From NCBI GenBank assembly GCA_010645155.1, contig CM021317.1, positions 9,497,853-9,561,852 of the forward strand: 64,000 bases of DNA. Direction: 5' to 3'. The notes beneath the pieces were generated by a model that was given only the letters and a program-made list of their open reading frames with translations, was not told the origin of the DNA and did no database searches. Shown piece by piece: positions 11,611-25,826 of this stretch. The translations under genes and the position numbers were made by a program. Every line of letters starts with the position of its first letter. Within the stretch, counting starts at the first letter, position 1. This DNA comes from Tigriopus japonicus (taxonomy: Eukaryota > Arthropoda > Copepoda > Harpacticoida > Harpacticidae).

Positions 11611-14600
11611 GAATAAAGTTGAGATGGAGGCTTCACGGCTGACCTTTTCCAGGAACCACTGTACTTCAGGACGAATTTCAAAAATACGCACTGGGTCCAA
11701 TCATTGTACTAAAATGTGAGGTTTTTGCGACAAATATATTGTTCCGTTTAATTTTCATTGTACTAATCGGACCCAGTGTGTATTTTGAAAGTAATCCTGG
11801 CTTGAGCCATCCTTGCCCTTTCCAATATGTGGAAGCAATTGCTCGTTCTATACAATACCTTCATAAAGTACTGTTTATATTGTGAAAAAGGTTACTTGGC
11901 ATATATGAGGTATTATATATCTATGTACTACAGCTAGCTCGACTTTTCGTTCGCTTGACCCCTTTATCCAATTCCCTGACAACTGGCACCTAAGTATGAA
12001 GAAGAAATGTGGAAACCGAAAAGTTGCTAGGTAAATCAGTGGACCAACATACAGTATCAGCTACTGTCCCATTGTTGCCCGGAATCCCGACCTTTTTTTA
12101 AACAACAGGCCTTTCAAATTATTTCCATTCTCATCTAATCATCAGATATCACACAATATTCGTTAGATGAAATCGTCCTTGGCCATATTTCAACCATAAA
12201 AAATGTTTTGTTCTAGTGTATTTTTTTAACATTTGGAAAGCCATAATTTTTCCAGAAGGAGCAGCAAACTCGTGTCTCTTCGTTCTTGTTTCATCACTTA
12301 CCTCATTCAGAATGCACCATATGTATAGGTATGAAGATTTCTCGAGGCCAAATCAAGCCTGGGGATGGGAATAAAAAGCGCTAAAAATATCTTAGTGTTG
12401 TGAGAAACAGTCCTCCCTGAAATCCTTAACCTTTAAGCTTCTCATTCGGTAATTTGTACTGGTGTGTTTCCACATGCACCGTACCCTTGTTCCTAGCCGC
12501 TCCACAAAAGGTGAAATTCGGGCGCCAAAGCAAAGCACACCATTTTACTTTGTTCTATGTTTTTTCTCAATCTTGAATTAAAGAAGGAAACAGTTCTTTT
12601 GATGAAAGAAAGAAACACTAATCAAGCTTCTTGTATGGCCAGAAAGTTCACATGAAGCAACAGAAGAACAAAGGCTTCATTTCTTTTCCTTGTTGTCGAC
12701 TTACTGACCATTTCATTTCGGAAATTTAGATTTTTGATTTATAAAAATTCTTGCTCCCATCAAGAGGACTGTTTTATTCTTTGCTTAAAGACAAATAAAG
12801 AAAAGTCTCCATTGTTTCACTTTAAGACCATAATTTCACCTTTTATTGAACTAATTGTTTTATTTTGCCTACATGGCAAGGTGGCTTTACGCTTTAATAA
12901 ATTGGTACTTGTACCTCAAGGTAGTTCCATTATTGAGCGGCGGCTACTTTTTGTGTTATGCAAACTTTAGTGTCAGTTTATCATGGCAAAATTCGGTCAC
13001 ATTTTTCTCCTAACCATGATTTAGTGCTTCGACATATTTGGTTTGCTAAATAGCATTCACTCTTTCAACCATGTTTCAATCCCGACCACAAGCAAGATTT
13101 TTCCAAACCACCATTTTAATCAAAAACTAGCGACCGACCTTTCACATACTATGAAAAACTGAGGAAAGACTTCGAAGGTCACTTCCAAATATTTTGCTAT
13201 AGATACGTTTTGGTCTTTGATCATTCCCTCGAAGAAATTCCTTTTTTAAGCAAAGAGTGCACAGATTCTTGACTTCTTGTGTTATAAACATGCTTGATCC
13301 CAACAGACGAAGAACTACGTATACCATTACCCATTTCCAAGTCAATACCACAGATAAGGTGTCAACGGGGGTCTTCGAAAGTGTTCAGGATTTTTCATGC
13401 ATCTTTAAAGAGTAAAATCTGTTAAAAGATGGATTCGTCTTTTTGTCATTTCTTTTAGCTCATTTCTTCAAGTAATTACATTGCCGCACAATGTCGCCTT
13501 AATGCATCTTCAAGGAAAGGGATAATTCGCTCAGAAATCAGATACTTCTAAGTGTTTAATCCTTTAAAAGGATTAGACGTTGATGTTGTTGAAATACTCA
13601 AATTAAAGGCTTTACCCAACTCGCAGACAGAGGTGAAATTCAAGATGAGTTTTTAATTAGCGATCTGAGCTCATCAACAGATACTTTTTACTGGCCAGTC
13701 GCACTAAAAACGCCATTGGTGAAGAAACTCACTCCGATTGCCGAAAGTTCGAAATCCTTTTACGTACGTGAGGCTCAAGGTTGGTACAATCTTTCCAATC
13801 CTATCAAAATACACGCAATTGAGACGGCTTCAATGCAGCCAAATGAACTGGATTACCAGTATTGTTTGGACAAGTCCAAGAAACAGTTCCATTCCATTTT
13901 TGCTTAAAAGTGGGGTAAAACAAATTGTTAAATCTAGCTTTTGCGGGTCTGCGATGGCGTTTTTGAGTTTTGGCTTAAACACGGAGGTTATGAAATGAGA
14001 GCTTTACAATAATCTTCAGCGTAGATTATGACGTAGGACCCTTGGGGTAAACCTACTTTAGGACCCAAATAACTGAGAGAGTAATCGTGTTTCGTAAACA
14101 CTTTGTATTTGTTATTGCAGCCAATACATATTTTATGTAAGGTTTTTTTTTTTAGCTCACAAAAAAATCTTGAACGTGTCTTAATTGAACAAGACAATAA
14201 TTCTTTTGGCTCTCACATTTTTTAAACATTGACCTCGGTTTTAGCCAAATTTCCTTGATAAACGGTTTTTTCTCACTTAGAATAAAGTTTAGAAAATTAG
14301 CAAAACGTGATTGCTTGGTGCTTTCATGGTTAAACTGCGTGTCTTTTTAATTTTTAATTGCTTTTTGCTGCATCACAATTCTGGTTCTCCATCCAAAACA
14401 ATGTCATGAACTGTAATGTGAAAGTGAGAAAAATGAATATTCCTTTACATCTCCGGTCACTTTTTCCCCTCAGCTTGTTTATGGCCATCAGTTGCTATCA
14501 ATTTTATGTATAGAAGTCGCTATATTAATGTGACTTAGGTTTCTTCATTTTGATATTGGGAACTTTGACATCTCTCCAGTATTATTATTTTCTTGGTCCA

Positions 14601-16682
14601 AACGGTGAAAAGGCTCTTCACAAGGGTCTTTCCCGAAAAGGGTCAGTACCTTTGTTTGCATTTGTCCAAGACATCCAACCTGGTGTTTGAAAAACGAAAG
14701 TATTAATTCTTTGCTTTTACAAGTCCAGTTTTGATCAGTTGGGCGAGGTGTCCGAAAAAGTCAGTCAGATCTTGTTCAAGCTCACTTAACATTCACGTGA
14801 CTACAATTTATCAAGTCAAGGGCCGTCTTCGAATAATTTTATTTTCTCAGAAATTTTGCATTTGATCGCAGATTTAATGCGTGGTTCAAAACACGCAAGA
14901 TATATACCCACAATTTGTTTCATCAACTTATATTTGTGAGTCCAACTGTTGTTGTTGTTTTTGTTGTTCGTTTCCCCGGAACTAAACTGTCAGCTTATTG
15001 GGAATATGCCCTTATCCTAAGCAAACAAAGCCCTTTAGGGTGGAAGCACTCCAACTCTGTTCTCTCGCTACATGCATGCCTATTGTACAAGCACGGACCG
15101 ACCTTCTGGTACCCTGTACATACTGTACACACAATAAGGGCATCGTTTTTAGAAACTCCAAAAGCGTTTCTTTTTTGGAAAGGATTTGGCTATCAAGCAA
15201 TGATCTGGTTAATCAGGTTGAGGCTCATTTACAAATATTTCCAGTAAACTCACGTGACATTCAATCACCCACCAAGAAAAGGAAAAAAGACAGCTAGAAA
15301 AATTCCATGCTTAAAAGTGGACTGACGAGAAACCAAAAACACTCCTAAAACGTTTTTTTTTTCTTCTTCTTTTGTTTAGGTTGAAAGGTACACCTTTAGT
15401 AGAAAGAAACTAAGCATTTTTTGTTGACAATATACATGTTTCAGACAGACAAAAATATTTGTCCCTTTGAGCATATCCAGGTCCAAGATTGCTGACTTTT
15501 TCGTGGCTTTTTTGCTTCATGGTTTGATAGCTTTTCCTTGTGCTCTAGCAAGAAGCACTGAATTCAGAGAAATATCCGATTTAAGATTCTGGGTTTGCCC
15601 ACCAAAAACGTGTGCATAGTTTTCTAGCGGATAAATAAAAGTAAACTAGTGTGTTATTCACTTCGAATGACATTATCTGAGCTCCTGGAACGGGCCATTA
15701 ACCTATCAGTTGTGAAGTTATTAGCCGTTGACGAATTGTGCATATTCAATGAGAAGAAAAGCCATAAAGGCTGTAGATTACGTTTTTCCGAGGTTTCACA
15801 TTCAGGGGCGCTATTTCCATAGTGAAAAAAATATCTTTGATAATATTCCAACCCTGGTTTTAGATTGAGTTGCTTGAATAAGCTCATTGGAGCTTCTTTA
15901 GAGTTGCCCATGTTTGGCGATGAAAATCAAAGGGCTTTTTACTCTCGTCTAAAGATGACAAGTAAACGTACATATGACATATGACATATGCGCACTTGAT
16001 GATATATCTAAATCAACAGATGTTTATTGAAAAATATATTAGAGAGTAAAGATGCTTTAGTCGAGAGTTTTAGCCCATGGATAGTTTGAATGCATTGAAT
16101 AAACGTTAGAGGTGAAGCTGCGGAATTGTAATCGTTTGGAGACCATATGTATCAGTCTCATCTCCGTACACATATTGTTCAATGCAGACAATGATCACGA
16201 TTCACATGCTTATGTCGTTAAAGGCTGATTTCCGTCCACATAATCTTTATCAAATTTTGGCACGAACTAACCAGATCATTGTTGAGGAGCATGATTGGAG
16301 CAAGGTCATCCTTACCAGGAGAAATGTTATTAATTCTTTTCGTGTTCGAAAACATGCCGTACAAAATTAGCGTTTGTCCTCGATATGATATGATATCATA
16401 TTTTGTTCAATGTACGATATTATATCGTACATCCGCTTTACGAGATATCTTTACGCGCAATTTGAAAGAAATGCGCTATCCATCAATATGAACAAAACAA
16501 GGGGTATTCTAAGCTTTAAATTTGATGCACCATATTGCAGTTAGAGACAGCAATGAATTGAGATCGAGTTAGGAATGCCGTGTCCAAATGGGAAGGCCAA
16601 TCATGTCATTTTGATCCATTGTGTGTTCAGACTGTCAGTTTTCAATCTTGTTTCTCATCTCTCCTAGGATTTGAAGACCACC
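11611..16682. other. Gene-free stretch upstream of the opsin
   Basis: No recognisable coding region. The frame near 13716-13907 does not start with ATG and matches no family. Small palindromes occur near 15970 (ATATGACATATG repeats) and 16383-16433 (ATGATATGATATCAT and GTACGATATTATATCGTAC). Opsin promoter elements should lie near its 3' end, but no TATA box is evident. Confidence 0.5.
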
Positions 16683-16694
16683 ATGGGCAACTGA
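16683..16694 (+). promoter_or_regulatory. Short upstream ORF before the opsin start
   Basis: An ATG in a strong Kozak setting (CCACCATGG) opens a three-codon ORF ending in TGA, 20 bp before the opsin start at 16715. If it lies in the 5' UTR it could reduce translation of the opsin. A splice-acceptor-like tract ending in TAG lies just upstream (about 16653-16668), so a 5' UTR intron is possible. Transcript extent is not known. Confidence 0.35.
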
Positions 16695-16714
16695 GAAGTG
16701 CCAGACGTGCGAGA

Positions 16715-19700
16715 ATGGCTTTGCAATTTCCCTCCATTATGGATATGGTTCTGGATTCAACCCGAAATTCGTCTCTCCTAAGGATCCAAAGCAGTGGGTA
16801 CATTGGCTCCAATGAGAGTCTTTGGGATTATGCTGAGAGTCCCGCGATCCCCAGTGAGATCTTCTGGGGATCCAGTTGCTACTTGATTCTGGTGGGCAGC
16901 TTCGGGATCGCGAGCAACTTGACGGTCTTGGTGGTGTTCCTCACACATAAAAAGGTATGAAGAAGAACAACCACACTTGTTTCCATCCACTTAACAACAG
17001 TGAAACATTAGTCGTTGGAATTGTAGAGGTTCAGGGAATAGGATGTAAGCCACAAAGGAAACTCCTAGAAAGTTCGATTCCAGTTCAGCAGGCAGACTAC
17101 ATCGACAAATAAACTACTTCATGGCCAATAGATACCACAAGCATGATTTGCTCGGGAACTTTGACAGTCAAGCCCATTCTTGTCCAAATTGGTAGTGCAT
17201 TAACCTTGAAAAACTTATCAAACTGACAAAAGAGATGGCACTTTCTCAGTATTTGAGTTTCTCGAATTTTGCTATTTCTTCCTTTTTAAGGGGCCCTTTT
17301 TGGTGCATTCAGACTTGAGAGATCTGTTTTTAGACTATCTGTGTTTTCAGTAAACCCGTATGTTTCTGTAGTCCTCCTTGCAAGGTTTCAGAAAAAGTAG
17401 ATCAGGGTATAACCTCTTTCTTTCCCTCTCAACAACTTAAATAGAGCTTCTTTGAGGCATTATAATCAGAACACGGATTACTGCATCAATGGGCTTCATT
17501 TGCTTGGGAACATTGTTTATACAAAAGGGTGAAAATGAGGTGCTCTGGGTTAAAGAACCATCCAGACCTTCAGTTATCTCGGTTTGGATGCTACTCACTG
17601 GAAATACGAAGCAGCATGCCACGGATTTTTCTTGACTGCATTAGTGCTTGTTAATTAGTTTCTGGGCATGAAACCTTGCCGGAGAAGAGCATCGATCTCC
17701 AAATGGCTATTGACTCTCATCGTTTGATGATAGTTCCAAAGCAGACATGTTCCTTTCAATTTCAGGCCGATTGGCTTTGAAAAGGACGGCAAATTGTGTA
17801 CCCTATTAATTCAGTGTTTCCATTCATTCCCTTGGGACAATTTTGCTTGACTTTGACATTCCCATTAGGAAAATTTCTTTTGTGCTGAAATGATTAAAGT
17901 TCGAAAATTTGTGAAGTGTAAAAGGTATTCTTTATAGCCCTTCATGCTTCTCATTTCTTTTCTTCATTCCATTGTTTCCGGACGAGAGCATTTCATTGCC
18001 CTTTGTATTGGTTGTAATTTCCATCTCAAAAAATCCTGTTCAGAAATTTAAGCACCTCAAAGTATGATGATAAATATTCCAATAGTAAATTTATTTCACA
18101 AACTTCATGATTGACCATTGGGTCAAATGCTTATAATACAAAACTTTTTTGTTTCATATGTGGGATGATATCAAGGAAACATTTTCTGAAGCTGCAACCG
18201 TGAGCAAATGAACCTGATGAACTACAAAGTAACGAACTTATATTTTAAAAAATGCACTTGGATTAGGGGATTGTATTATTGTTTCTCCTAAACTCCTTTC
18301 ATTATGGCGTCTATGTGCCTTTCGATTTCACTCTCAAAACTGAGGTTCTATACAAAATTTCGACTCTTGTTCAATCACTGGATCAATGGCAAAGCAAATG
18401 AATGTTTAAGTAGAAACTATGCAAGTACAAACATTGTCATACTTATCCCAATAACACGTTACTTTTCGAGGTAATGTGTTTATTGATTAGTTGTACAATA
18501 TGACAGTTATTCCACCATATTCAACCGATAATCAATGGCTCATGTACTGAGAAATAGTGTTATCCTTTAGAACAGGGGTCGGCAACCACTTTGGAGTAAT
18601 GGCCCACCAAATTTGACTAGTTTGCTCAGGGGCCCACAAAACAGAATTTAATGGGTTTAAGGGCCAAGAATTGAACAATCACAGAGCTTTGGGACCACAA
18701 GTTCAGCACAATGGATGGTTCTGGGGCCCACTATTTTGAAAATTTTCCACGGCTCCTGGGCCCACAAAAAATTAAACCGGGCTGACATGTTGCTGACCCT
18801 TGCTCTAGAAAAGTCTTTCTCATCGAATGAAAAGTTCATTCATGGTCTCAAGTGGTAGTCTTTCTTGCTCTAATTATATATTGAGACCCGGTGCCAAAGA
18901 CCAATACTTCGATTTTCTTTGATGAAAACCTCTCCTGCACCCGTATTGGTTTTCTTTTTGAACGTGGATGGCAAGGATTCTGGGTGAACATAATCATGAA
19001 GCCATTCCCAATTTTGGTGATGGGTTGCTCAGGGTCCAGATTGGTGCTAATTGGTGCAAAAAGATTCTGATTGAACCTAAGGGCAAATAGGGTAGCTCTG
19101 TTCAGAGGCAAAGAAAGTACTCATCGGAGACCTAGCTACGTTTTGGTTCTTGGGTTTCGTTGCTAAGCCTCTTGGTCGAATTGAAATTGTACGTTGCTTA
19201 ATAAAACTCTCTCACCCAAAGGGCTTGAAATTCGTTTGTTTCAGGTGCAGACGCCCTTCAATTTGGTGCTAATGAACCTGATCATGGCGGAGCTCCTTAT
19301 TTCGCTAATTGGCATTCCCATTGATCTCACGGCTAGTTTGTTACACGGTTGGAAACTCGGATATCACCTTTGTCTTGTGACCGGATTCTCGATGACTCTT
19401 TTGGGTAAGCAACAAGAATAACGTCATTATTATCACTCGTTCCCATGAGGCTCATCGAAGACTCTGTTAAGCACAACAAGTAGAAAAATAGAAAGTGTAC
19501 AAAATATAGATGTTGTATCACACAAGAGTTGTGCCTCAATTACATTTTCGTTTCATATTGAACACAAAATGATATGACAGATTTTCAAAAAAAGTGTGAG
19601 TCGCAGTTAGCGGACTGAATAAACAAATAAATATGAAGCAAACGAATTTTCACTCGCCCCCCCCCCCGATACTTTTTACTAGAGTCAAAAAAATTAAGTG

Positions 19701-22700
19701 TTTTAGCCAAAACTGCTAAAAAATAGGTACCTTTTTGCATGATTTTTTTGGACTGCTTTCTATTTTTCCTGGAGATTCAAATTTGAGATAAGACTTTAAC
19801 AATTTCTTCCTAAGATTAAGATCCGATTTGAAAAAAGTCAAGCGAAAAATCGAGCCCATTTTCATCTGAAAAAACAAAACCAAAATGGATCGAAAAAACA
19901 GACCAAATATTTTTGCCCTAAATGACAAATAGAGAAAATTTGCAATATTTTGGGTTCTAGCCCCTCCCGTCCAATTGTTATTTCCATGAATGATTTTTCT
20001 TACCAATTGTTTTACGAAGATTCCTCTAAAATCAATTCTTAAAGGACATGATGTAATATTTCAGATTGGTCTTGTAATGAAACGAGTTCGGTCATGAAAG
20101 CGTAAAGAGGGAGTGTAATTATGCGTGTAGGTATTATGACTGGTAAAATGTTTCCTATGAATGAATTGACCCGAGTGGTCCTGGAACTTTAATGAGAAAC
20201 ATGTTCCAACATTTGAAGTCACATGTCGTACTTTGGCTTATTAGAGAGATGAATATATATGGAATATGCAATGCTCCCCCACGGTGTTTCTTTGAGGTGG
20301 AGAAGTCACTTTTAAATTCCAAAAACTTTTGAGACCAGTTTTGAGATGCAATCTCAAATTGCAGTGACGAACGTTTATTTGAATTCGGCAAATTTGGTCA
20401 CGGCAAAAACTCTATAATTTTACTCAAACATGCTTAACACAAATATTTGAAAATTTATTTTGGCCAAAGTCTTAGATGTACCGAGAGCATTGTTGCTCTT
20501 AAATGTTTCTGAATTCTATCAATGGATCGATTTTAACGGCTTTTTTGATCGGCATTCTCGAAGCTAATGGCCATTAGCCTTTTAGTTGCCAATGGCAGAA
20601 AGTTGGCCAATGTCAGGCTTCTATGGCAGATCATGCAAACTTTGACGAGTCCAATCGAGTTTTGAGTGCGAATTCTTGAGAAAACCTTCAAAAAGCGGAA
20701 CTGACCGGTTCTAAATCCAAAGAATGGTCAGTAACAAACGTTCTAGACGAGGAAGGTTGTAAAATAACGCTTTTTTCTGAGCTCGCTGACAATGTCATAC
20801 ATTGTCGATGGGCACGTGATCCCTTCACATCAAGGTAGACTCAGAGCTACTAATTAGAAGGCCATAATAAGACAATTGGTAATTTATCACCTTCTCAAGT
20901 TGTGCTATTGAAACTTGGTCAAAAATGACGCGATAGTCGCTCTTTTGTTGGCTTATATTTAGAAAATACGGTGGTCAATGAAAATTATAGCAGAGACAAA
21001 CGTTTTTCCGAGCTTTAGATGTGACGCTTAGGCCCATCCATGATATCATTCAAAAAATTAGCAATTTCTTATGCAGAATGCTAAAACATTATGGACCACA
21101 ACTGCACATTACCCTTTACCTTAACCATAGCATATTTTGGAAACATGAATTGCAAGCTTGTCCTATTTGAAGTTGGTTTGCGGTCAAATTTGGGGTTGAA
21201 CTTGGTTCGAGCAATTTGCGAGATATTTTCTTTCACGACTTTTGTCCAAGCGACGTCAACATCGATAAGAACAAATCCAACGATGTGAAACAATGGGGAA
21301 ACCATTTTAATTTTAGACCTTTTAACCAAAAGCAAATCACCCACGGATGCCAAATTATGCCCTCTTATCTATGAGATTCAACGTTATTGTCAGAATAACA
21401 TTCCTTGCAAAAGTTCTAGTATCTTGTCCATTCTAAATTTTTCTGTTTTCGTACATGTTGTGGATGACTTTTCCCCAAAACGATCACCATCAATGTCAGC
21501 TCTGGGAGAGAAGTCAGGCAACAAAGAAAAAAACTTTAAAACCGAAAATTCCCGCACGCCAATTTGCTCATAACTCATCATGAAATAGAACCAAAGGGAA
21601 CGAAACTATCACATTTCAATGAAATATAATATCAAGAAGAGCTTTTGTCTTGGACGAAGGAGTTGACAAACCAAACCGGAGGTTTCCTATTCAAAGGTTT
21701 TCGTGAGAAGGATACGTGCGTCATAGGTAGACGAGAACCCACTTGAATAAGTCCTCTAACTATGAGTTTTTTCATATTTAAAAGAATTTCAAAATTAATA
21801 TGCTGTACTTCCGTAGGACTAAGAGAGCCCTTTTTGCCAGAATGGTGCAGCCATCTTTCACAACGTCTACTTTTTGCTACAAATCGGTCCAATCCTCGGA
21901 ATTTGCCTGTCTAAGCATCTCCGAGCACTTCAATTTTGAGAGAATATTTTACATTCAAAATTGTGCTAAATAAGGCGGCAAATTTCTTTTTTTCCTGCCG
22001 AGCGTCGGAGTGTGAAAAATATTTGCTAAAATGGTTGTGAGGTGAATGTTTGTTGTTCCTCGTGACAAAAATTGAGAACCAGTGCTCACATCCAACCAAC
22101 CCAAAGCACTTACCATGTGACAAAACTCAAGTTGATACAAGTAATAGCGTAAAATGTAAGAAAATTAGACTCTTGATTTAATTTATTCAAAATCGTCATT
22201 CTTTAAATGCGTTCAATCGAGAGTGACTGGCGGCGAATGGTTAAAACAGTTTTGACCTTCAATTTTCTGGCATTTGTTCGGACCTTCATGACATAGTGGG
22301 CGTAAAAATTGATATTGGGCCTTGGTCATTAAGTAGCTGCACCAACTTACACTAACTCAGTTTTCTTGAAGAGGCAAGTGCTTCCGGTATGGTTGTACGA
22401 TATCATAAATGTCTAAAGTTTAATGTTCCTTTGAGCACTTCAAAGGTGCAGGATTTATCGAGTTCGTCGTCACGTCTAGTCTGTCCGAAATATCTAGCTG
22501 AAATTGTCGCGGCCACTTTTTGCCTTTGATTCGCCACAGAGCCACTTTCTGGACATTTCTCGAGATTTCTGGAGAGCCTTATCCTGTATTACTCTATTTG
22601 TGCGAACAAAAAAGTACTGACAGGATATAGAGGTCATTGTTATATCTGAAAAGGGAACTAATTTTAGTCGCTTCCCAACCATCCGCTCTCCTTCCAGTCT

Positions 22701-25700
22701 AGAACAGTCTTGGAACATGAACGTACGAGTAGTAAATAATGAAATAGTTATTGGAAATTGGGTGTTCTCTTTAACCCTTAAAAAGCCTCGCCATGTCTGA
22801 ATATTTATCAAAATCCGCTCCTTCATATACCAGGTTTCTTTGAGTAGGCATCATTCAAAACTAAAAGCTCCCTCCACGAATCCTTTGAATCCAATTCAAA
22901 GGGCAAGGAAAAGAGGAAAAGGGATTGAGCCCCGAGCTAGAAGTCTCTCTAACCCTTCCTTCATTGCTTCATTTCATTCCATTTCATTTCCTCTCCTCTC
23001 GTCTCTTCTGTCTGTCTACGTAGGCATGGTGTCCATTTTCACTTTATCCTCGTTAGCCATTCAAAGATGGTTGTTGGTGACCCGACCGGGCAAATTCTCG
23101 CCCAACAACTGGACACACACCCGATTGAATTTGGCACTCATTTGGAGCCTCTCTTTGGCCGTGGCCCTTCCACCCTTACTAGGATGGTCCTTCTACGCCC
23201 CTGAAACCTCGGGTTTAAGGTATGGATGTGATCACCAATTCACCTTACAAGGCTGCTTTTGTAACACAAAGTCTGGCATTATTGCAGTTGCGCTCCTGCT
23301 TGGGAGGACCCTAGTTCCATCAACTTCAATTGGTACATGCTCACCCTTGGGTTCTTTCTGCCCACTTCAGCCATGGTTTACACCTCCGGAAGCGTTATTC
23401 TGAACCTCAACATGGTGAGTCAATTTGCTACCTCATTAGCAGCCTTTTTGAAGGCTTCCTTTTGTGACATTCATGCATTAGAACTTTAATTGAGTTATGT
23501 AACACTTGAAGCCGGTCTAGCACGTATGTACGTACTACTACGTAGATAGACAAACAACTATTGCAATGAATGCCTGTTGAGATCCAACCAAAAATGGAAC
23601 GAGCACATTAGGAACCATTGAACCTTTGACTATTATTCATACAATTCTAGTTCTACAGGTACGCGAAGAGGAACAATAGGTGACTTGCTTCCAACTGTCT
23701 GAGTTATATAATACGCAGGAGCTTACTTTCCAAAAAAGGATTTGGATCATCCTTGATAATGTTTACGTGTTTGAGCTTTACGATGCGAGCTGTCAAAACT
23801 CATCAATTGGTTCTAATCATAAAATATATTGGTAAAGTCATTTCATGGGCAACGAAATGTGATATAGACAGATTGTTACGATGTGTCGCGTCAAGCTGTC
23901 ATATTTCACCGAACAATGGCCACTCTCATATAAAACTCGTGTAAAACTCCGTGCCAGGATGATTACTCTAAAAGAAAGGCTGCTAAAACGATGAAAACTC
24001 AATTCCCTCCGTGAATATATTACACGCCAAATTTGATTAAAGAGGGCGATTAATTCTTTCTTCTCATCGGGTTAAAAAAAATGTCTTTCGTTTATCTTTT
24101 GTGGTAAGGTGATGGACATTTGAGTATTCCCTAATTTCTCTTCGATTTACTGTGCATTGCTTTGAAAATAAAGAAATGCCTAATGCCGACCATGCTCCAG
24201 ATCACTTGAATTAATTTTTCTAGACCTGACTGCACCATCTTTACCTAATTAGCAGCGATGCCTTGAGGGCAGTAACTTGATTCTGTTATACAACACTTGA
24301 TAACACGTGGAATGCTCCAGATTTGTCTTTGGTCGGAGTTTGTTCCAACTAAAGCCTTAATATAGTTCCAACCCCTTTTTCCATTTGCTTCCCGTGAACT
24401 TAGAATGCTTATTAATAAATTGGAAGTTTGGGTATTAAGTAGGTTTCTCGAAAGTGACAAGTTGAGGCGCAAACAGGCTCCTCCTTCTTTTGGAACATTC
24501 TGGTTGAGGCTTTTAGCAAGATACAAACAAATTTGTTTCAACTTGAAGTTTCCATTAAGACCGGCAAGTGGTTGTAGAAAACCTAATAACTTAAAGTTCC
24601 TTGCAAATAAAAAAATGGGTCTGAATGGGAAATCTTGTGTTCGTTCCAGAATGCGTCCAATCAAAAAGCTGCATCAGTGATTCGCCGTAGCGCTCAGAAA
24701 CGCGAAAACAAGGTGACCAGAATGGTGATGTTCATGATCACTTCGTTCACCATTTGCTGGTTTCCCTATGCCCTCATGTGTTTGTATCGAATCCTCATTG
24801 GGCCCACCACACCACTGATGAGCGTTTTTCCATTGCTCTTTGCCAAGAGCTCCATTTGTTGGAATCCCATCATCTACATTCTCATGAACAACCAGGTAAC
24901 AAACAAACAAACAAACATGTGACAATCATTTTTGAGTGTGTGGGAGTTTGAACATCCTTGACTATTGTAGAGTGACAGTTGAACCATAATTTGTTCCAAT
25001 GTAATTATGGCATTGTCAATCAACTTCTTTGAATAGCAAATATAATAAATGATGAATAAAGTAATATCAGTTCAATGTAAAACAAAAATAATCGAGGATT
25101 AGGTCAGACTTTCGACATGAGCCTTGAAATGAGTCAATTTAGTGTGACTACAAAGAGATGTTTCTGCCTTTAAACGATTCCAAGTATTGTTTCGGGCTTT
25201 TCATTGGATAATCCTTGAAATTTCATTGAGTTACATCCTGTTCCAAAAAATTACACAATGGACCTAAAGTAGTCCATTTGAACTCCATTTCATACATTAC
25301 GTGGTGGACCATCAGTTGAGCAGGGAACCTTGAAATTGAGTATGTTACCTATGTGAACACAAATAAAAACATGACCAAAAATGGACCAAATTTGGAATGG
25401 AGCTTTAGTAACAAAAATATATGTCACTTTTTGTTCCAGTTCAATGTTCTTCTCATTCCCAAATTCTTGCGGAACTTCTCTTCCGAAGAAGGCTCTCAAA
25501 CCACCAATCACCACAACCCAAAAATCCCCACCATGAGGAACAAGTTTTTGGCCCCAACTCCTTTAATCGGGTCCCTTTCGGGGCAAACCTATGACATTTC
25601 GAGCAAGGAGAAACGCACCGATTCGCAAACGCAGCCTCACGATACAAATTTTGAGCAGATCGGAAGCATCAAGATCACCTTCACGCAACCTTGGAAAGAC

Positions 25701-25826
25701 GCGACTAAAAACGGTGATTTGGATAGTACCGAGGCTGTGCAAGGCGATGATAGCATTTATCGGAATAAAACTACGATTGCCCGCATCCAATATACGAGTA
25801 ATTTCAAAGAAGATACCAGATTCTAG
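16715..25826 (+). CDS. Opsin, ciliary/TMT/pteropsin-like, six exons
   Basis: Exons are 16715-16954, 19245-19404, 23024-23219, 23288-23414, 24650-24895 and 25440-25826. All have GT-AG borders and consistent phases, giving 451 aa. It is a seven-helix, G-protein-coupled photoreceptor of the plasma membrane. The retinal Schiff-base lysine is K307 (FAKSS), followed by NPIIY (313-317). CWFPY lies in TM6, and C123 with C200 form the expected disulfide. The N-terminus carries NSS and NES sequons. The MNNQF sequence after TM7 and the TM7 pattern resemble ciliary/TMT/encephalopsin/pteropsin opsins more than arthropod visual r-opsins. By alignment to bovine rhodopsin the Glu113 counterion is a Thr (T126), the Glu181 equivalent is kept (E194), the E/DRY motif reads QRW (147-149), and D2.50 is E96. 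The start at 16715 was chosen because it directly precedes the extracellular tail. An AATAAA signal lies at 26138. Opsin identity is secure; subclass is inferred. Confidence 0.93.
18573..18802. mobile_element. hAT-type MITE of the CAGGGGTCGGCAACC family, 230 bp
   Basis: Ends CAGGGGTCGGCAACC and TGTTGCTGACCCTTG. Flanks CTTTAGAA (18565-18572) and CTCTAGAA (18803-18810) match at 7 of 8, as expected for an aged hAT target duplication. It lies in opsin intron 1. Confidence 0.85.
20275..20565 (+). mobile_element. Copy of the foldback family also found at 42975-43855
   Basis: Shares ACGGTGT, AAGTCA(C/T)TTTTAAATTCC, AAAACTTTTGAGACC, TTTATTTGAATTCGG, GTCTTAGATGTAC and CGGCATTCTCGAAG with the element at 43 kb. 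This copy lacks the 324-bp insertion found there. It lies in opsin intron 2. Confidence 0.75.
24898..24916. repeat. AACA microsatellite
   Basis: About four AAAC/AACA units directly after the donor of opsin intron 5. Confidence 0.8.

Noticed and set aside
13716..13907. 63-codon frame with a protein-like composition
   Set aside because: Does not begin with ATG, and no recognisable family, splice sites or promoter were found.
24245..24664. 139-codon minus-strand frame
   Set aside because: Lies within opsin intron 4 on the opposite strand and overlaps the exon 5 acceptor. It shows no domain I recognise, and nothing supports transcription.
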